Assembly: GCA_007922305.1 (NCBI GenBank)
Contig: ML677358.1
Location: 15,583,564-15,647,563, forward strand
Direction of reading: 5' to 3'
Origin: Dermatemys mawii
Lineage: Eukaryota; Chordata; Testudines; Dermatemydidae
DNA: 64,000 nucleotides
In this document: positions 36,158-48,220 of the stretch, piece by piece
Position numbering within the stretch: the stretch's first letter is position 1
Layout of the letters: each line of letters begins with the position of its first letter
The notes under the pieces: generated by a model
The model's database searches: none
Told to the model about the DNA's origin: nothing
Seen by the model: the letters and a program-made list of their open reading frames with translations, nothing else
Translations under genes and position numbers: made by a program

Positions 36158-36944
36158 TGTGATGGGGTGTATTCCCCACACTGGCCCTTAGAAGGTAAAT
36201 TAGGCCTAATTAACCAATTAAGCAATAAGTACAGGAGAGATGTAGGCTACAAGAAGGCCACTAATTAGAAGCAGCCTCAGCTGGACAGGAACAGGAGGGG
36301 CCTGTATAAGGCCCAGGAGCTGAGAGCGGAAGGGGGAAGTGAAGAAGGCAGGCTGCAGTTACTCCTGGAGAGGAGGGAGTTAGAGGCTGGTGTACCCAGA
36401 GAGGGTGGGAGCCAGTTATGTAGGAAGAAGTCCAGGGAAACAGCTGCAAAGGCTGACAGTACAGGCCTTGGCTGTAACTTATGGGATCCCTGGCATAGGT
36501 GCTGGATCTAGGGGTGCAGGGGAAGCTGCTGCACCCCCGGCTTGAAGTGGTTTCCATTATATATGGAGTTTACAGTTTGGTTGATGTCTCCAGTGACTTA
36601 TGCCACTACCCAGTGGCCGATGAAAAACCCAGGCCCACTCTCTATTCTGGATTCCAGCCCAGGGACCAGGAGTGCTGGAACAATTTGTATAGTGAGGGTG
36701 CAGAGAGCCATGGAACCAAACAGGTAGTCTGGAAGAACTGCAATTTTTCTAGAAGGGGAGGAACTTAGTGACTGGCTGGAGGGTCAAGCCATGGACTGGA
36801 AGCTGACCCTCCAAGAGCGAGAAGCTGCAGACCAGGAGAAGATGACTAGTAGAGAGACCACTGAGTAGGGCGCAGCACTTGGCAGAGTTAATCTCTGGGA
36901 TGGCCAGGTGGCAGTGCCTCGAGCGGTGAGGGAACCCCATCACA
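36158..36944 (+). mobile_element. Solo LTR 2 (787 bp) with 5-bp TSD
   Basis: The termini TGTGATGGGGT and ACCCCATCACA are perfect 11-bp inverted repeats bounded by TG and CA. They are flanked by the perfect direct repeat CCTGG (36153-36157 and 36945-36949). A TATA word (TATAAG, 36305-36310) follows a CCTGTATAAGGCCC promoter-like context and sets the sense strand. No internal gag/pol sequence or partner LTR is present, so this is a solo LTR. The 5-bp duplication fits Gypsy-type or some retroviral integrases. Open frames inside are short and meaningless. Confidence 0.9.
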
Positions 36945-36949
36945 CCTGG

Positions 36950-37934
36950 ATACATAAACTAAACTAACAAAGATTCTTCAAAGAGAATATGACTGACAGT
37001 CTTGTTGAGGTGTAAACCAGACTAGAATTCATGTCCGTCTTCCATAGATGTATAGGATCGGTCACGAAGACACAAGGATAACAGGTACGTGGAATAAAAA
37101 AGTGCTTTGATACATTTTTTACCAGAACCAGAAGGAATAATTTAAACAGACACAGCAGTTTCAGGAATGTCTCCTCTTGGTTTTTAAAAGCCGGATTTGA
37201 AGCCAGTCTTGTTAGGTTTGCAAAACTGACTTTCTCCCTGTCCATCAGCCCATTATGGAAGATGAGGCCAAGTCTGCTTATGCATACAGGGCAGTGGAAG
37301 GAGACTGGATCGGCAGAGGTGTTTGAAGATAAATAGCAGTAATACTGTGGTTGTATAAAGCTGTCATCAGCAATATTCCCATTGGGCCAGTGAATAAAAT
37401 ATTTGCTTTAAACAGTGCAATATTCCTAGGAGAAGGACCCTAAATTATTCCTTGGGATAGCTTGCTGTTACAGAGGCATGGTGGATGTCCGCGCATTAAA
37501 AATGCCAGATCTGGCCATTGGAAACGTCGGTACAGATGAAGTATTTTGATGAAGTGCAGCAGTTCAGGCATATATATTGAAAAATGTATTGGCTGGAGAG
37601 GCGGAGAGTCTCGGCGGAACTCTCGCCTGGTTCTCTCTCTTTGTATTTTTGCAATGTAATGAAGGGGAGCAAAACAATCATGGCAGCAGAACAAGATTTT
37701 CACCTCAGCACCCAAAGTCACAGGTTCAAATATGCTGGGGGAAGAGCCTCATGCAAATGGCACAGTTCCATCTACTTGAATGGGGCTACATCAGTTTATA
37801 CCAGCCGAAGATCAGACTAAGGGGTTGTCAATGGAAACCTGAATCCTGCATCTGGTTGCAAACAAATGGGTATTTAAGCACCCAGGTGATGATGTAATCC
37901 TTTAAGCACGAGATGGGTCCATCCTATTTAATCC
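36950..37934. other. No gene or bounded element
   Basis: Overlapping short frames on both strands, e.g. around 37440-37900, without family motifs. Confidence 0.45.
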
Positions 37935-37995
37935 AATGGGGTTCTGGTCCATGAATGGGGCTCCCAAATGATACTACAATACAAATAATTAACAA
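37935..37995 (-). repeat. Old SINE/LINE tail, antisense
   Basis: On the minus strand, GTTAATTATTTGTATTGTAGTATCA precedes GGGAGCCCCATTCATGGACCAGAACCCC. This is the start of the same tail family as at 30.2 kb. Confidence 0.58.
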
Positions 37996-40221
37996 AAGCA
38001 ACAATATATGAGCAGAGGGCTCCCCCAGTTGAATGGGTGAAGATGGTTCCTCCGTCTCCTTTCCTAGACTTATTTGTTATCACGCTGGATTTTGTTCTTT
38101 TGAATTGGCTGTTGCTGGTCACTTCTCATTTGCTTTGGAAATTACTGATGCTCTAAAGCAGGGATGGGGAAGGCCTGCTGATTTGTACAGCCCAGGGAAT
38201 GGAGGAGAAGAACAGCACAAAGATCAAAGCAGCAGGGCTTGCTAATTCCTGTTGTTTCTGAAAGGATTGCCGTGTAAGGGTCAGGCAGGGCATTTCCTTC
38301 TAATAAAGGTTTGAACAAGAACAGGGGAAATGACCCAGCACACCACAAATTAATAATTGAGACGACGAGTGTAAGGAGATTGTTGAAATAGCAAAAACTG
38401 ACTGCACTCACGAAAGAAAGAAAATCTAATGAGAAGAGCTGCCTTTTTAGGGATGTATTTTCTTACTTCCACATGCAACCATCCAAATGCACTTCATTTT
38501 GTTCACTACAGAATAAGTGAAATACAGGAGAGAAGACTAGGACCCAATCCTAGTGCATGGGGAAGCTTTGCATTTGACTTCATTGGGGCCTTTGATGCAA
38601 CATTTGAAGGAGCTAGATAGAAAAGGGCAAAATTGCCAGAGGAAGAAATTTTACTGGGCAGGATTTTAAGAAAAGAAGATTAAATAATTATTGAATAAAA
38701 TAGCCCTTGTCTATGTTCTCTTAATTACACATTGTAGAGCAGAGGGGACCTACATTCTGAATAACGTAACAAGCCAAGACAGCCAGGGTTGACCCTGCCT
38801 TCCCACACTTAATGGAACACCCACAAAAGTAGAGGACATTCGCACAGAAGGATATGCATGTTGGGGGCTCTGTAGTGGATTGATGAGAGGAATTTGATGG
38901 ATTGGGATGTGTTTGAGCTCACAGATTAGGAGTTGGAAGATGAGGCTAGGAGGAAAGAGAAACGTTAATACTGAGTTGAACGGAGAGGGACAATACAGGA
39001 ATATCCCAGCAATACTTGTGGCTGTCGGCTAACATGGCTCCTTGCCATTTTACTAGAATTGAGGCAACCAATTCTATTTTGACTAGGCCTGAGCTGAGGT
39101 TACATAGGAGGAGGGGTTGCCGCTTTTCCCACAAGGCCTCTCAGATCTTTTACTAAGCTTGCTTTTAAAGCGGTTATGTCAAGTGAAAACTCTAATGATA
39201 ATAGCAAAACCTTCTTCTATCTACATCTCTAATGAAATGGCTTCTGGATCCCTAGAGGGAGAAAGGAGAATTGGTTCCCTCTCTCAATTATTTTTCCAGT
39301 CTATTAAATTGTCTAAACTCCGGCTTCTCAAAAATAAATAAATAAAATAAAACTAGCTAGAACGACTGAAATAGAAGCCGCTGCTTATCTCCTCTGGCAC
39401 CACTGTTCACCATACCCAAGAGACATGTTTAGCATCATGGCTTTATGACCATAAGAGAAAACAAAGATACCGCAACAAAGCTTGCAATATAAAGCCCCAT
39501 TGTGCACAAAATGGATCCCCCAGCTTTTTTACAACAGCCATTCACTAAATAGACAATGGGCTCCTACACACAGGAAAGACGGGCAATTAAGGCACAATGA
39601 GGGTGAGAGGAAGAAGAAGGATAATTGACTTTTAGGACTCAGAGCATGGTCATCTTTTAACGCTCCTGTTTTTCCTACTAATTAGTCACAAAACCAGCTT
39701 GTTCGTGATATATGGCAATGTAAATTGATGAATGCACTTACTTTTGGGTATACTGGCAATGATATCACCATCTCATACTGGGATTTAGTTTTGAAATGCT
39801 AGCACTTATGTCAGAAGAAAAGGAACACGTGCGGTATCCTAGGTCTAGCCCTGAGGGCCTTAGGACAAGGACAACACATTTTTGTTCAGCACCTAGAGCA
39901 ATTGTTGTGTGTCATGACATTAACACGGAGAGGGTGGAGAAAAACAAATAGTCTTGCTGGAAGGTTGCAAAGTAACATTACTTTATTTGTTAGAATTTAG
40001 AACAACGCACAAGAACAGAGACGAACCAGACTGCCCCTTACAACAGAAAGGACACCTTACTCTTGACTAGCTGGCTGGTGACTGACAGCTGCTAGGTCTG
40101 GGCCCGGACTGCAGACTTTCCTCCCTAACCCTAACAGAGCCCCGTAGCTTGCAAACGGGGCCATGAAAACCCCCTGAGCATCTGAAGTGACAGTTTAGCA
40201 TTTCAACAAATCACAGCAGTG
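37996..40221. other. No gene; possible unclassified LTR-type sequence
   Basis: An A-rich simple stretch lies at 39330-39352 (AAATA units). Around 39890-40200 the style (poly(A)-signal-like AATAAA on the minus strand near 39980, GC-rich flank with CCTAACCCTAAC) suggests part of an LTR-type repeat. I could not find ends or a target duplication. Confidence 0.35.
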
Positions 40222-40275
40222 GGGGTCTAGTTCATGGCTGGGGCTCATAGGTGCTACCACAATACAAATAATTAA
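40222..40275 (-). repeat. Old SINE/LINE tail, antisense
   Basis: On the minus strand, TATTAATTATTTGTATTGTGGTAGCACCTATGAGCCCCAGCCATG is the same tail family as at 37.9 kb. Confidence 0.62.
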
Positions 40276-40289
40276 TAATATTAATGGCA

Positions 40290-40490
40290 AGGGAATTTAG
40301 TAAAGAGTCTGTTGGAGTGGAGACCTCAGACGGACTCCTGGCTCTACCCCTGTTCTGCTGTGTGATATTCAGGCAAGTCACTTCACATGTCCCTGGGTCT
40401 CTATTCTTCCTCCATGTATAAAGTGGGACTAATAATACTAGCAAACCTTTCATCATGTGTTCTGACATCTGTGCATGAAAAGTGCTACAC
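40290..40490 (+). repeat. CORE-SINE / MIR-like SINE
   Basis: The body includes GACTCCTGGCTCTACCCC, GTGATATTCAGGCAAGTCACTTC, ATAAAGTGGGACTAATAATACTAGC and the tail GAAAAGTGCTACAC. That is the MIR-like block order seen at 18.6 kb, more diverged. It abuts the antisense tail at 40.2 kb, so two old insertions lie side by side. Confidence 0.68.
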
Positions 40491-42810
40491 CAGAGCGAAG
40501 ACTTATTTGTTGCTTAACTCATGTACTTTTTGCATGGTTCTAAGTCTCAGGATTTGCTGGTCCTCCTGCAAAAGAATGAGGAACACAGCATTTATAATAA
40601 ATAAAATAATTACACACCTCTAAAGTGGGACAAAATATGGATTCACATGGTCGAGTTCAATGGTTTTGGGGCTAATCCAGTACAAAGGGTTACCCATAGC
40701 ACAGCTCCTAGGCTACCCGCCTACTCATCAACGTATGGAGGTGTGGCCAGGGATAATGGATATGGCCAGAACATCTCTATGCCTCAGTAGCCACAAGCTG
40801 TAGGAACTGGGCCGGCACAGAAACAGCTGCAGGGTGAGGCCCTGAATGTCTCCTTTTGTCCTCTACCTTCCCTGCTATGGCCAGGCTTCCTTGGACTCAA
40901 CTGAGAAGCTGGCCCACCATACAAGCAGATTTACAGCTGTGCTGCAGTGTTCTGTCACCCACCCGGACTTCCCTTCTCGCTGAAGCTTTCAAGCTGCCCG
41001 GTGTACCAGCTTCTCCCAGGCTCAGAGCCTGTGCAGGGACTCGTTGCCAACTCCATCAAGTGCCGAATTGAGAAGACTGGAAAATCATTTCTCGAGGGCT
41101 CTGTCCCAGGGGTTGGCAAATCAGATTATATTTTCATAGCTTCAGAATAAAATACTGCATGCAGCTTGTAAAGTGAATAATGCCGAAATGAGCAGACTCT
41201 TTTTAATCAATCATTTCACTGAGAAGGGCTGGCTTTATCTTCCAAGTGCTGAGGGGAAGGGAGTGGGGAGAAAAAAGAAATGCAGGTGGGCACAACTTCT
41301 TTTTTGTTTCCCCTTCCCTCCCTACATAATTTTGTTGTTGTTGTTGTTACTCATCACAAGAATCCATGCTGGAGGGTAAAGCGGGGTGGAACCATGTCAA
41401 TCTATCTTTCACAAAATTAGTTGCAGCTGCACGGTAAACCCTGTTCTAAGGTGGGGCAGAGGTTTCCACTCTGTGCAGGGAGCAGGACCATGATCTGTCA
41501 AAATTGCTCCAGAGATGACCAAGTTCTACACAAAATGTTTCTTTCCCAATAAACATAGCTGCTGTCCAAAATTGCCCTGGGCTGAGGTACATAAAGGGTA
41601 GTATTCAGATCTGGGTTAAGCACAGGTTTAAGATCCAATACCCTGGGAATCTTCAGGACTAGAATTAGCACTAGAAGGTCTCCCTCCCTGCCCCATGCTC
41701 CATTCTCCTTTCGGTGCTTTGATGCCTGACATTACAGATCATGAGACATGGTACCTGAAAATGACATTACATCAGGACATGAGTATTTATGGGCAAGACA
41801 TTTGCAGTGTTTTTTAGAGGTTATCTAAAATGCATTGTCTGTAGCAGCGCAATCTGTTGGCCAGGGTGCTGGAATAAAATCAAGAGATTCTGGATGTTGC
41901 CACTGGCCGGTGTATGACCTTGGGTAAGTCCATCCCTTTGTAGACGGATGGCAGTGGACATACCTGAGTGATGCTGCAGGCCCATATACCAGATTGCTAC
42001 ATCTCTCAGTTTGGGGACCGTCTCAGATTGGAGGCCTGGGGCAAGCTGCATTTCAGCCTGAGTAGAGAGTTTTGGCAGTCAAAGTGGGACAGATCTGTGA
42101 CTGTTCAGGAGATATGGCAACAAGGACAAATATCAGAGCAAGCACAGCATGTAGGTCACTTTTGTAATAGGCTGCAGCAAGTTAAGAACAACATGGCTGC
42201 TGAGCACGGCACTCTAACAGATTTAGAAATTTATAGGTGCACTACACACAGAAAAGGCATCGCTGTTTCAAATCTACACAGGCCACAGTGTATTGTGGTA
42301 TAGAGTAGATCTGGGTAAATAACGGCTTTTTTGGTTTTCTGGCAATTTTGAAAAATTGAAAAAAATGGTTTCAGGTCAACTCAAAGACACCATTTTTCAA
42401 TATATTCAGCAAATCAGAAAGTAAAAAAATAATTGTTTTGAGTTGAACTAAATGTTTTGTTTGATCCCAACATGAAATGGTTCATTTCAGATTTGAGTAG
42501 TTAATATTCTTAACTTAAAAATTAAATAGACAGTTGCAAATGAAAAGTCACTTTGAAATAAAAAAAATTAAATATTTCAAAGGTGTCAAAATGAAACATG
42601 GAATTTTTTCTCAGTGTGGGGGATTGCTTGTTTTTAAAAATCAAAATAATTCAGTTAAAATTAATTAAAATTACTTGGCAAAAGGTTTTGATATCATAGA
42701 ATCTGCGCTTTTTGACAAAAAAAGCAAGGGTCAAAACTTTTCACCCCACTCCAATCCAGACGTTTTATTGACGTTCATTTAGAATTGATTCCTAAGTCAC
42801 CCATTGCTTG
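40491..42810. other. No gene; minor simple repeats
   Basis: A TTG trinucleotide run lies at about 41332-41348. The 42300-42700 stretch is very AT-rich with runs of AAAATTG/CAATTTT words. No coding sequence is recognised. Confidence 0.5.
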
Positions 42811-44015
42811 TGAATCATAGGACTGGAAGGGACCTTGAGAGGTCATCTAGTCCAGTCCCCTGCACTCATGGCAGAACTAAGTATTATCTAGACCATCCCT
42901 GACAAGTGTTGTCTAACCTGCTCTTAAAAATCTCCATTGATGGAGATTCTACAATCTCCATATGCAATTTATTCCAGTGCTTAACAACCCTGACTGCAGG
43001 TTTTTCCTAATATCCAACCTGACCATCCTTGCTGCAATTTAAGCCCATTGCTTCTTGTCTTATCCTCAGAGGTTAGGAGAACAATTTTTCTCCCTCCTCC
43101 TTTTAACAACTTTTTATCTACTTGAAAACTGTTATCATGTCCCCCATCAGTCTTTTCTTCTGCAGACTAAATAAACCTAGTTTTTTAAGTCTTCCCTCAC
43201 AGGTTATGTTTTCTAGATCACAAATCATTTTTGTTGCTCTTCTCTGGACTTTCTTCAGTTTGCCCACATCTTTCTTGAAATGTGTTTCCTGTAACTGGAC
43301 ACAAATACTCCAGTTCAGGTCTAAATCAGTGTGGAGTAGAGTGGAAGAATTACTTTGTGTGTCGTGTTTACAACACTCCCACTAATGCATCCCAGAATGA
43401 TGTTTGCTTTTTTTGCTACAGTGTTACACAGCTGATTTATATGTACCTTGTGATCCACTATGGCCCCCAGATCCCTTTCTGCGGTACTCCCTCCCATTTC
43501 GTATGTGCGCAACTGATTGTTCTTTCCTAAGTGGAGTACTTGGTATGAAGTAAATAGGACGAAATTCAATATGGATAAAAGCCATTTCTCCAGTTTGTTC
43601 AGATCATTCTGAATTTTAATCCTATCCCCCAAACCACTTGCAACCCCTCCCAGCTCAGTATCATCCACAAACTCTATACGTGTACTCTCTGTACCATTAT
43701 TGAAATCATTGATGAAGATATTGAATGGAACTGGGGACAGAATTTATCCCTGCAGGACTCCACTCATTATGCCCTTCCAGAATGACAGTGAGCCACTGAT
43801 AATTACTCCCTGGGAACAATTTTCCAACCAGTTTTACACTCATCTTATAGCAGCTCTATCTAGTTTGCATTTTCCTAGTTTGTTTATAAGAAGGTCATGC
43901 GAGACTGTATCAAAAGCTTTACTAAAATCAAGATATACCATATCTACTGCTTTCCCCCATCCAGAAGGTTTGTTACTCTGTCAAAGAACGTGATCAGGTT
44001 TGTTTGACACGATTT
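42811..44015 (-). mobile_element. CR1 LINE fragment with RT domain, antisense
   Basis: About 1.2 kb of the 3' half of a CR1 element lies on the minus strand. Its 3' terminus is at 42811-42820 (CTATGATTCA). Upstream of it the ORF2 C-terminal region and reverse transcriptase palm can be followed in broken frames up to about 44015, where homology stops (5' truncation). It is more decayed than the CR1 end at 45.3 kb and differs from it in wording, so it is an older subfamily. It has no promoter or ORF1. Confidence 0.9.
43321..43993 (-). pseudogene. CR1 ORF2 reverse transcriptase remnant
   Basis: The intact protein is the endonuclease/reverse transcriptase of CR1 and works by target-primed reverse transcription. 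Minus-strand translation shows motif A (LDFSKAFDTV, AFDTV at 43903-43917). Motif B follows as GVLQG-stop-ILSPV, with the serine codon replaced by TAA at 43744-43746. Motif C reads FVDD (43660-43671) instead of the usual FADD. A 115-codon stretch after motif C (43321-43668) is still open and contains VLHLGKNNQLR and AERDLGAIVDHK, typical of CR1. The internal stop and lost termini make it non-functional. Confidence 0.88.
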
Positions 44016-44934
44016 GAACAATGCCGACATCCCACACTAGTGCCAGTAAGACCTTTAAACCACCTACTCCTTGGATACACTATATTGCATCTGCACGCCT
44101 TCCCACAATAAAGAACTGTACACTTTAAATGGCTTGTTACATGCCAAGAATGTCAAGGAACATTAGAATAAAATTAAAAAGAGGCTCAAAGAACTAGGTA
44201 ACAAGAAATGTACCCACAAGGTACATTAAAAAGTTAAACATAGCCTGGTGCTTTGAAAATCAAGCACCAAAGAATGCTAAGAATGTGTCATCCCTTGGCT
44301 TCGTGTCACTTTTTAAAGGAATTTTGTCATTGAGTAATCAGCTTGCTAGTTGCCATGGCAGCTGCTCCCTGCCTGCTGCATTTAGCAGGCTTCCTCTAGC
44401 TCCCTCTCTGCCTCTGTAGCAACCCACCTAGGCTTTCTTCCACCTGGAATTCTGCCATTTCGGTTGTTGTTTGTCACAGCCAGGAACCCAGGACTTGGCA
44501 TAACACAGGAGACTGTGGTAAATATAGGATAGGAAGAATAGGATCTGAAGGGAAATTTTGTTCAGACTCTCCAGCTTCAATCCCCCAGAGTTCTGTGATT
44601 CAGGGCAGGTTACTAATAATTTAATAAGGTGTGAATTTCAACCTTAGAGACAAATGGCTCAATTCTGATCTCACTTACACCAATCATCATTGGCTTCAAG
44701 GGGGTTACTCTTGATTTATACTTGGAGTGAAAGGACAACCTGTCCTTTTACCTAGAGGATTGATACTGGAAAAGCTATTTGTCAGGGGCTTTGACATGGT
44801 GGTTAAATTCAGTTCATGCTGATCAACACTTAGGCCTGTCACCGGATGTTGTACTTTCCCAGCTGTGGAACACTGACTCTGCATAGAGGGAGAAGAGCAG
44901 AAATTAGGGGATTTAAGCTACTAAAATTCACAGG
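44016..44934. other. No gene; eroded palindromic repeat
   Basis: Around 44650-44735 is a decayed palindromic element (GGCTCAATTCTGATCTCAC...). The left target duplication of the next insertion lies at 44919-44934. Otherwise nothing is recognised. Confidence 0.45.
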
Positions 44935-45137
44935 AGACAGAGAGTCCTGTGGCACCTTATAGACTAACAGATATATTAGAGCATAAGCTTTTGTGGATGA
45001 ATACCCACTTCATTGATGCATCCAACGAAGTGGGTATTCACCCACGAAAGCTTATGCTCTAATACACCTGTTAGTCTATAAGGTGCCACAGGACTCTGTC
45101 ACTTTTGCAGATCCAGACTAACATGGCTGCCCTCTGA
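44935..45137 (+). mobile_element. Palindromic (snap-back) Penelope-like insertion
   Basis: The sense part (about 45008-45137) carries GAAGTGGGTATTCACCC, CACGAAAGCTTATGCTC, TTAGTCTATAAGGTGCCAC and the terminus ACTAACATGGCTGCC. To its left (44938-45007) is an antisense copy of the same sequence up to the GGACTCT word. The arms meet at GATGCATC with essentially no loop, forming a near-perfect palindrome of about 140 bp. The whole is enclosed by TACTAAAATTCACAGG (44919-44934) and TACTAAAATCCACAGG (45138-45153), a 16-bp target duplication with one mismatch. The arms differ at several sites, mostly C/T or G/A, so the copy is not recent. Confidence 0.85.
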
Positions 45138-45153
45138 TACTAAAATCCACAGG

Positions 45154-45297
45154 GAGAACCAACTTCTTTCATCCAGAGCATGACCATTGCTGGTGTCATT
45201 TATTCGCACAGTGAATCATCATCGTTTGAGTGAGGTTTCTGCAGTGAAGGGACCACGTTTCCCAGATGGAAAGGTGATCAAATCACACGGTATGGTA
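45154..45297. other. Short interval before CR1 end
   Basis: An open frame enters here from 45187 and runs into the CR1 ORF2 end, but this part has no clear CR1 wording. It may be diverged CR1 or unrelated. Confidence 0.35.
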
Positions 45298-45569
45298 GAA
45301 AACAGAACAAGGAGTAATGGTCTCACGCTGCCCTGGGGGAGGTTTAAGTTGGATATTAGGAAAAAAAAATTCAGTAGGAGGGTGGTGAAGCACTGGAATG
45401 GGTTCCCTAACGAGGTGGTAGAATTGCCTTCTTTAGAGGTTTTTAAGGTCAGGCTTGACAAAGCTCAGGCTGGGATGATTTAGTTGGGGTTGGTCCTTCT
45501 TTGAGCAAGGGGTTGGACTAGATGACCTCCTGAGGTCCCTTCCAACCCTGATATTCTATGATTCTATGA
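45298..45569 (+). mobile_element. CR1 LINE 3' end with ORF2 C-terminus
   Basis: The frame 45300-45483 encodes the CR1 ORF2 C-terminus (FKLDIRKKKFSRRVVKHWN, then LPSLEVFKVRLDKA), ending at TAG 45481-45483. The conserved 3' UTR follows (GGGGTTGGACTAGATGACC, CTGAGGTCCCTTCCAACCC) and the TATTCTATGATTCTATGA terminus. The coding part is uninterrupted and the UTR close to the common reptilian form, so this is a relatively young, 5'-truncated copy. Confidence 0.93.
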
Positions 45570-48129
45570 AAATCACCCAGGAAACAAGAATCCAGTAACC
45601 TCCAGGTAATCACTCCCTTGATCCTAACCATTACCATCTTGGTCACCATGTCATGCTAACAGGTAATGACCATTTCTTGCTGTGTGACATCAAAATACTT
45701 GAATATAAAATCCTTCTTTTTCTGCTCTTTCCCCAATTTTGAATGAAGCTGGAAGAAGGATCAGGGAAGGAGACCTCTCCCTCATGTGCATCTGAGTGTG
45801 GAATAAGCAACAGTGACCTGGGCTTCTTGAACTCCAACTAAGAAGGAGGGAAAAATGTTATCTTTCCCCATCACATTGCTCTTCTCCCACTCATAGGATA
45901 GACAATCAGACTTGATGAGAAAGGATCTAATAGGAACCTACATAAACTATGGTGATAAACAGACATTTAGTGTCCTGGTGTTGCTGAGGATCAAGATTTG
46001 GATGCCATCTGGGGTACTTCAAATTTGAGGGGCCTATTACCCCACCTACAGTGAGCTATGCCTTTATCCATTCCCTGTACTACATACATACCCCAGTTGT
46101 CAACCTAAGCATGACTTGAAGCTCTCCCATGGTATTTCATTCACAGCCTGAGATTTCCAAGCTTCCTGAAGATAACAGCACAATTAATGATTCTCTTTTC
46201 TCACTAACAAAAATAAAGAACATTGTACCAATAATGAGGAAGCCCTCGCATGCTAACGTGCAGCTCACCTTAGCATCATTTTCCATTTGACATCACCATT
46301 GGGCACAGAGGCTCTGGTTAGTTCACCTTTCTTCATGGTAATACTTCATGAATGACATTTGGTCTTTGCCAGCAATGCCCGTTTGTGGGTACCCAAATAG
46401 TAGGGCAATATTTCAGCTCTAGTAGTATACGTACAATTAAGATTTTACAGGTTGAGTCCTTGGGACTTATTTGCTTCATGCCACCCTTGAGGCTGTGTAG
46501 GGGGCATTATTCTAGTTGGTATTATTGGAGCACAACATGCTGAAGTCTTGCCTCCTTAAGCCCCAACTCCTCTCCCCTTCCTAATGTATGAGTTTGGTGG
46601 GGTAAGGCACAGGGCATGATCACATGCGCTATACCCCAGATGGAGATTCCCTTAGGCTAGAGGATTTTCCCAAGATTCATTGTTAGCTCAACTTTTTGGC
46701 CCCTTTGCTCCATGAGTGCATCTTCTCAGGATGTGACTTTAGGTCCCTAGCTGCAAAATGCACATGTTCTTAATCGGGAATGAGATGTGCGTTTAAATAT
46801 GCTTTGGTGGTGGGCATACAAAATATTCTTGATAAAATGTGTGTATATACTTTAAAACTGAGTTTATAATCAACAGCTCGGGCTAGACTGACAGCTTTAG
46901 GAAACTAAGTTCTCTATGTACAGATTAGCTATATCATGTTCATCATCACTGCCAGCATTCTCATGCTTGTTCCATCCATGATCTCTTAGCTAACATTGCT
47001 AACAAGAGTGCCAATTGCATGATAGATACCTGCCTGCTAACAACTGGACTCAGTTTACAAAGGCCACTGAGCAGCCATCATGTGGACTTTTGCTCTCTGT
47101 CAGACAAAGAGCAGAGAGGTAAAAAGTTAAATATCTGATTATCAGTCTTCTGAATGACCAAATAAATAGGCTATGCTGATCCTGAGTTATACTGCGCCTC
47201 TGAACTCTCAATAACTTCAGTAGTATTTAAGGGTCCACAGTTTCCAGATCAGGCTCTTAGTAAGATCTAATTTTGAACAGTAGCATAGTCTTGAAGTTTG
47301 ATAAATAAGGTCAGTATGAGTGACATATGAAATGACTGCGATCCCTCTGAGACACTAAAGTTTTCTCCCCTATGTTGCTAATGATACCTGAAATTAATAC
47401 AACTTTATTTTTTGCTTACTTATGTGTACTCAAGTCATGTCGGCATAGCTCTGGGAATTAGTGCTCACTACTTAATTGCTGCTACAAAGCCAGCAGAGGG
47501 AACCTAAAATATTGTTTGGTAGATCCTACATAAACATTAGCTCCCTCCCAATTCTTTGATGACGAAGTGGTGCATTTTTAAAAGATATTTGGAAGCTAGA
47601 GACATCTGCAATGAGACTATCAGAATCTGATGGCAAGTCAAATCTAAAATATTAACTCACAGTGCTCTTTAAAAATCTAAACAAAATCATGTGCTAAAAA
47701 GAAAGATGTGATTCCGTCTGGAAGAATTGCTATTCTCCTTGCTCCCTTCTAAGTTTACCAACCTTTGCTGTGCACTCTGTAGCATATTTAGTTGAATGTG
47801 CCTTGTTCAAGTCTATCTTGCAAGTCGCAACAGCGATAGCAATGTTAACTAATCACTGTAAGGCTTATGTTGCATGAAGACGACTCAGCCTTTTTGACCT
47901 ACTAATTAAATTGTGGAATTGCCAGTTCCTTGAAAATGTTGAAGCAGAAGATTAGAAGACTGCAAGCTGTATTTGAAATGGAAATTGAGCTACAGTGGAC
48001 TGAAGATGGGGAAACCGGAGAAAAATGACGTAAAAATGCCTTTAGCTCAATACCAAGACATTTGCTATGCCAAAGCCAATGTGGAGTATAAATTTTCAGT
48101 GAGAAAAAAAAATCCACATCCAGAGTCAA
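45570..48129. other. No gene or bounded element
   Basis: Short overlapping frames only. I checked for exon-like or repeat-like wording and recognised none. Confidence 0.5.
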
Positions 48130-48220
48130 TGGGCCAGATCGTTAGGTGATGTAGATTAGCCCAGTTCCCTTAACTGCAGTAGAGCTATGCTAATTTACAC
48201 CAGCTATGGGTCTGGTCCAT
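48130..48220. repeat. Palindromic MITE-like element
   Basis: The ends TGGGCCAGATC and GGTCTGGTCCA are imperfect inverted repeats. Internal words TGTAGATTAGC and GCTAATTTACACC also mirror each other. It is about 90 bp, non-coding, of a kind common in amniote genomes. Confidence 0.6.
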
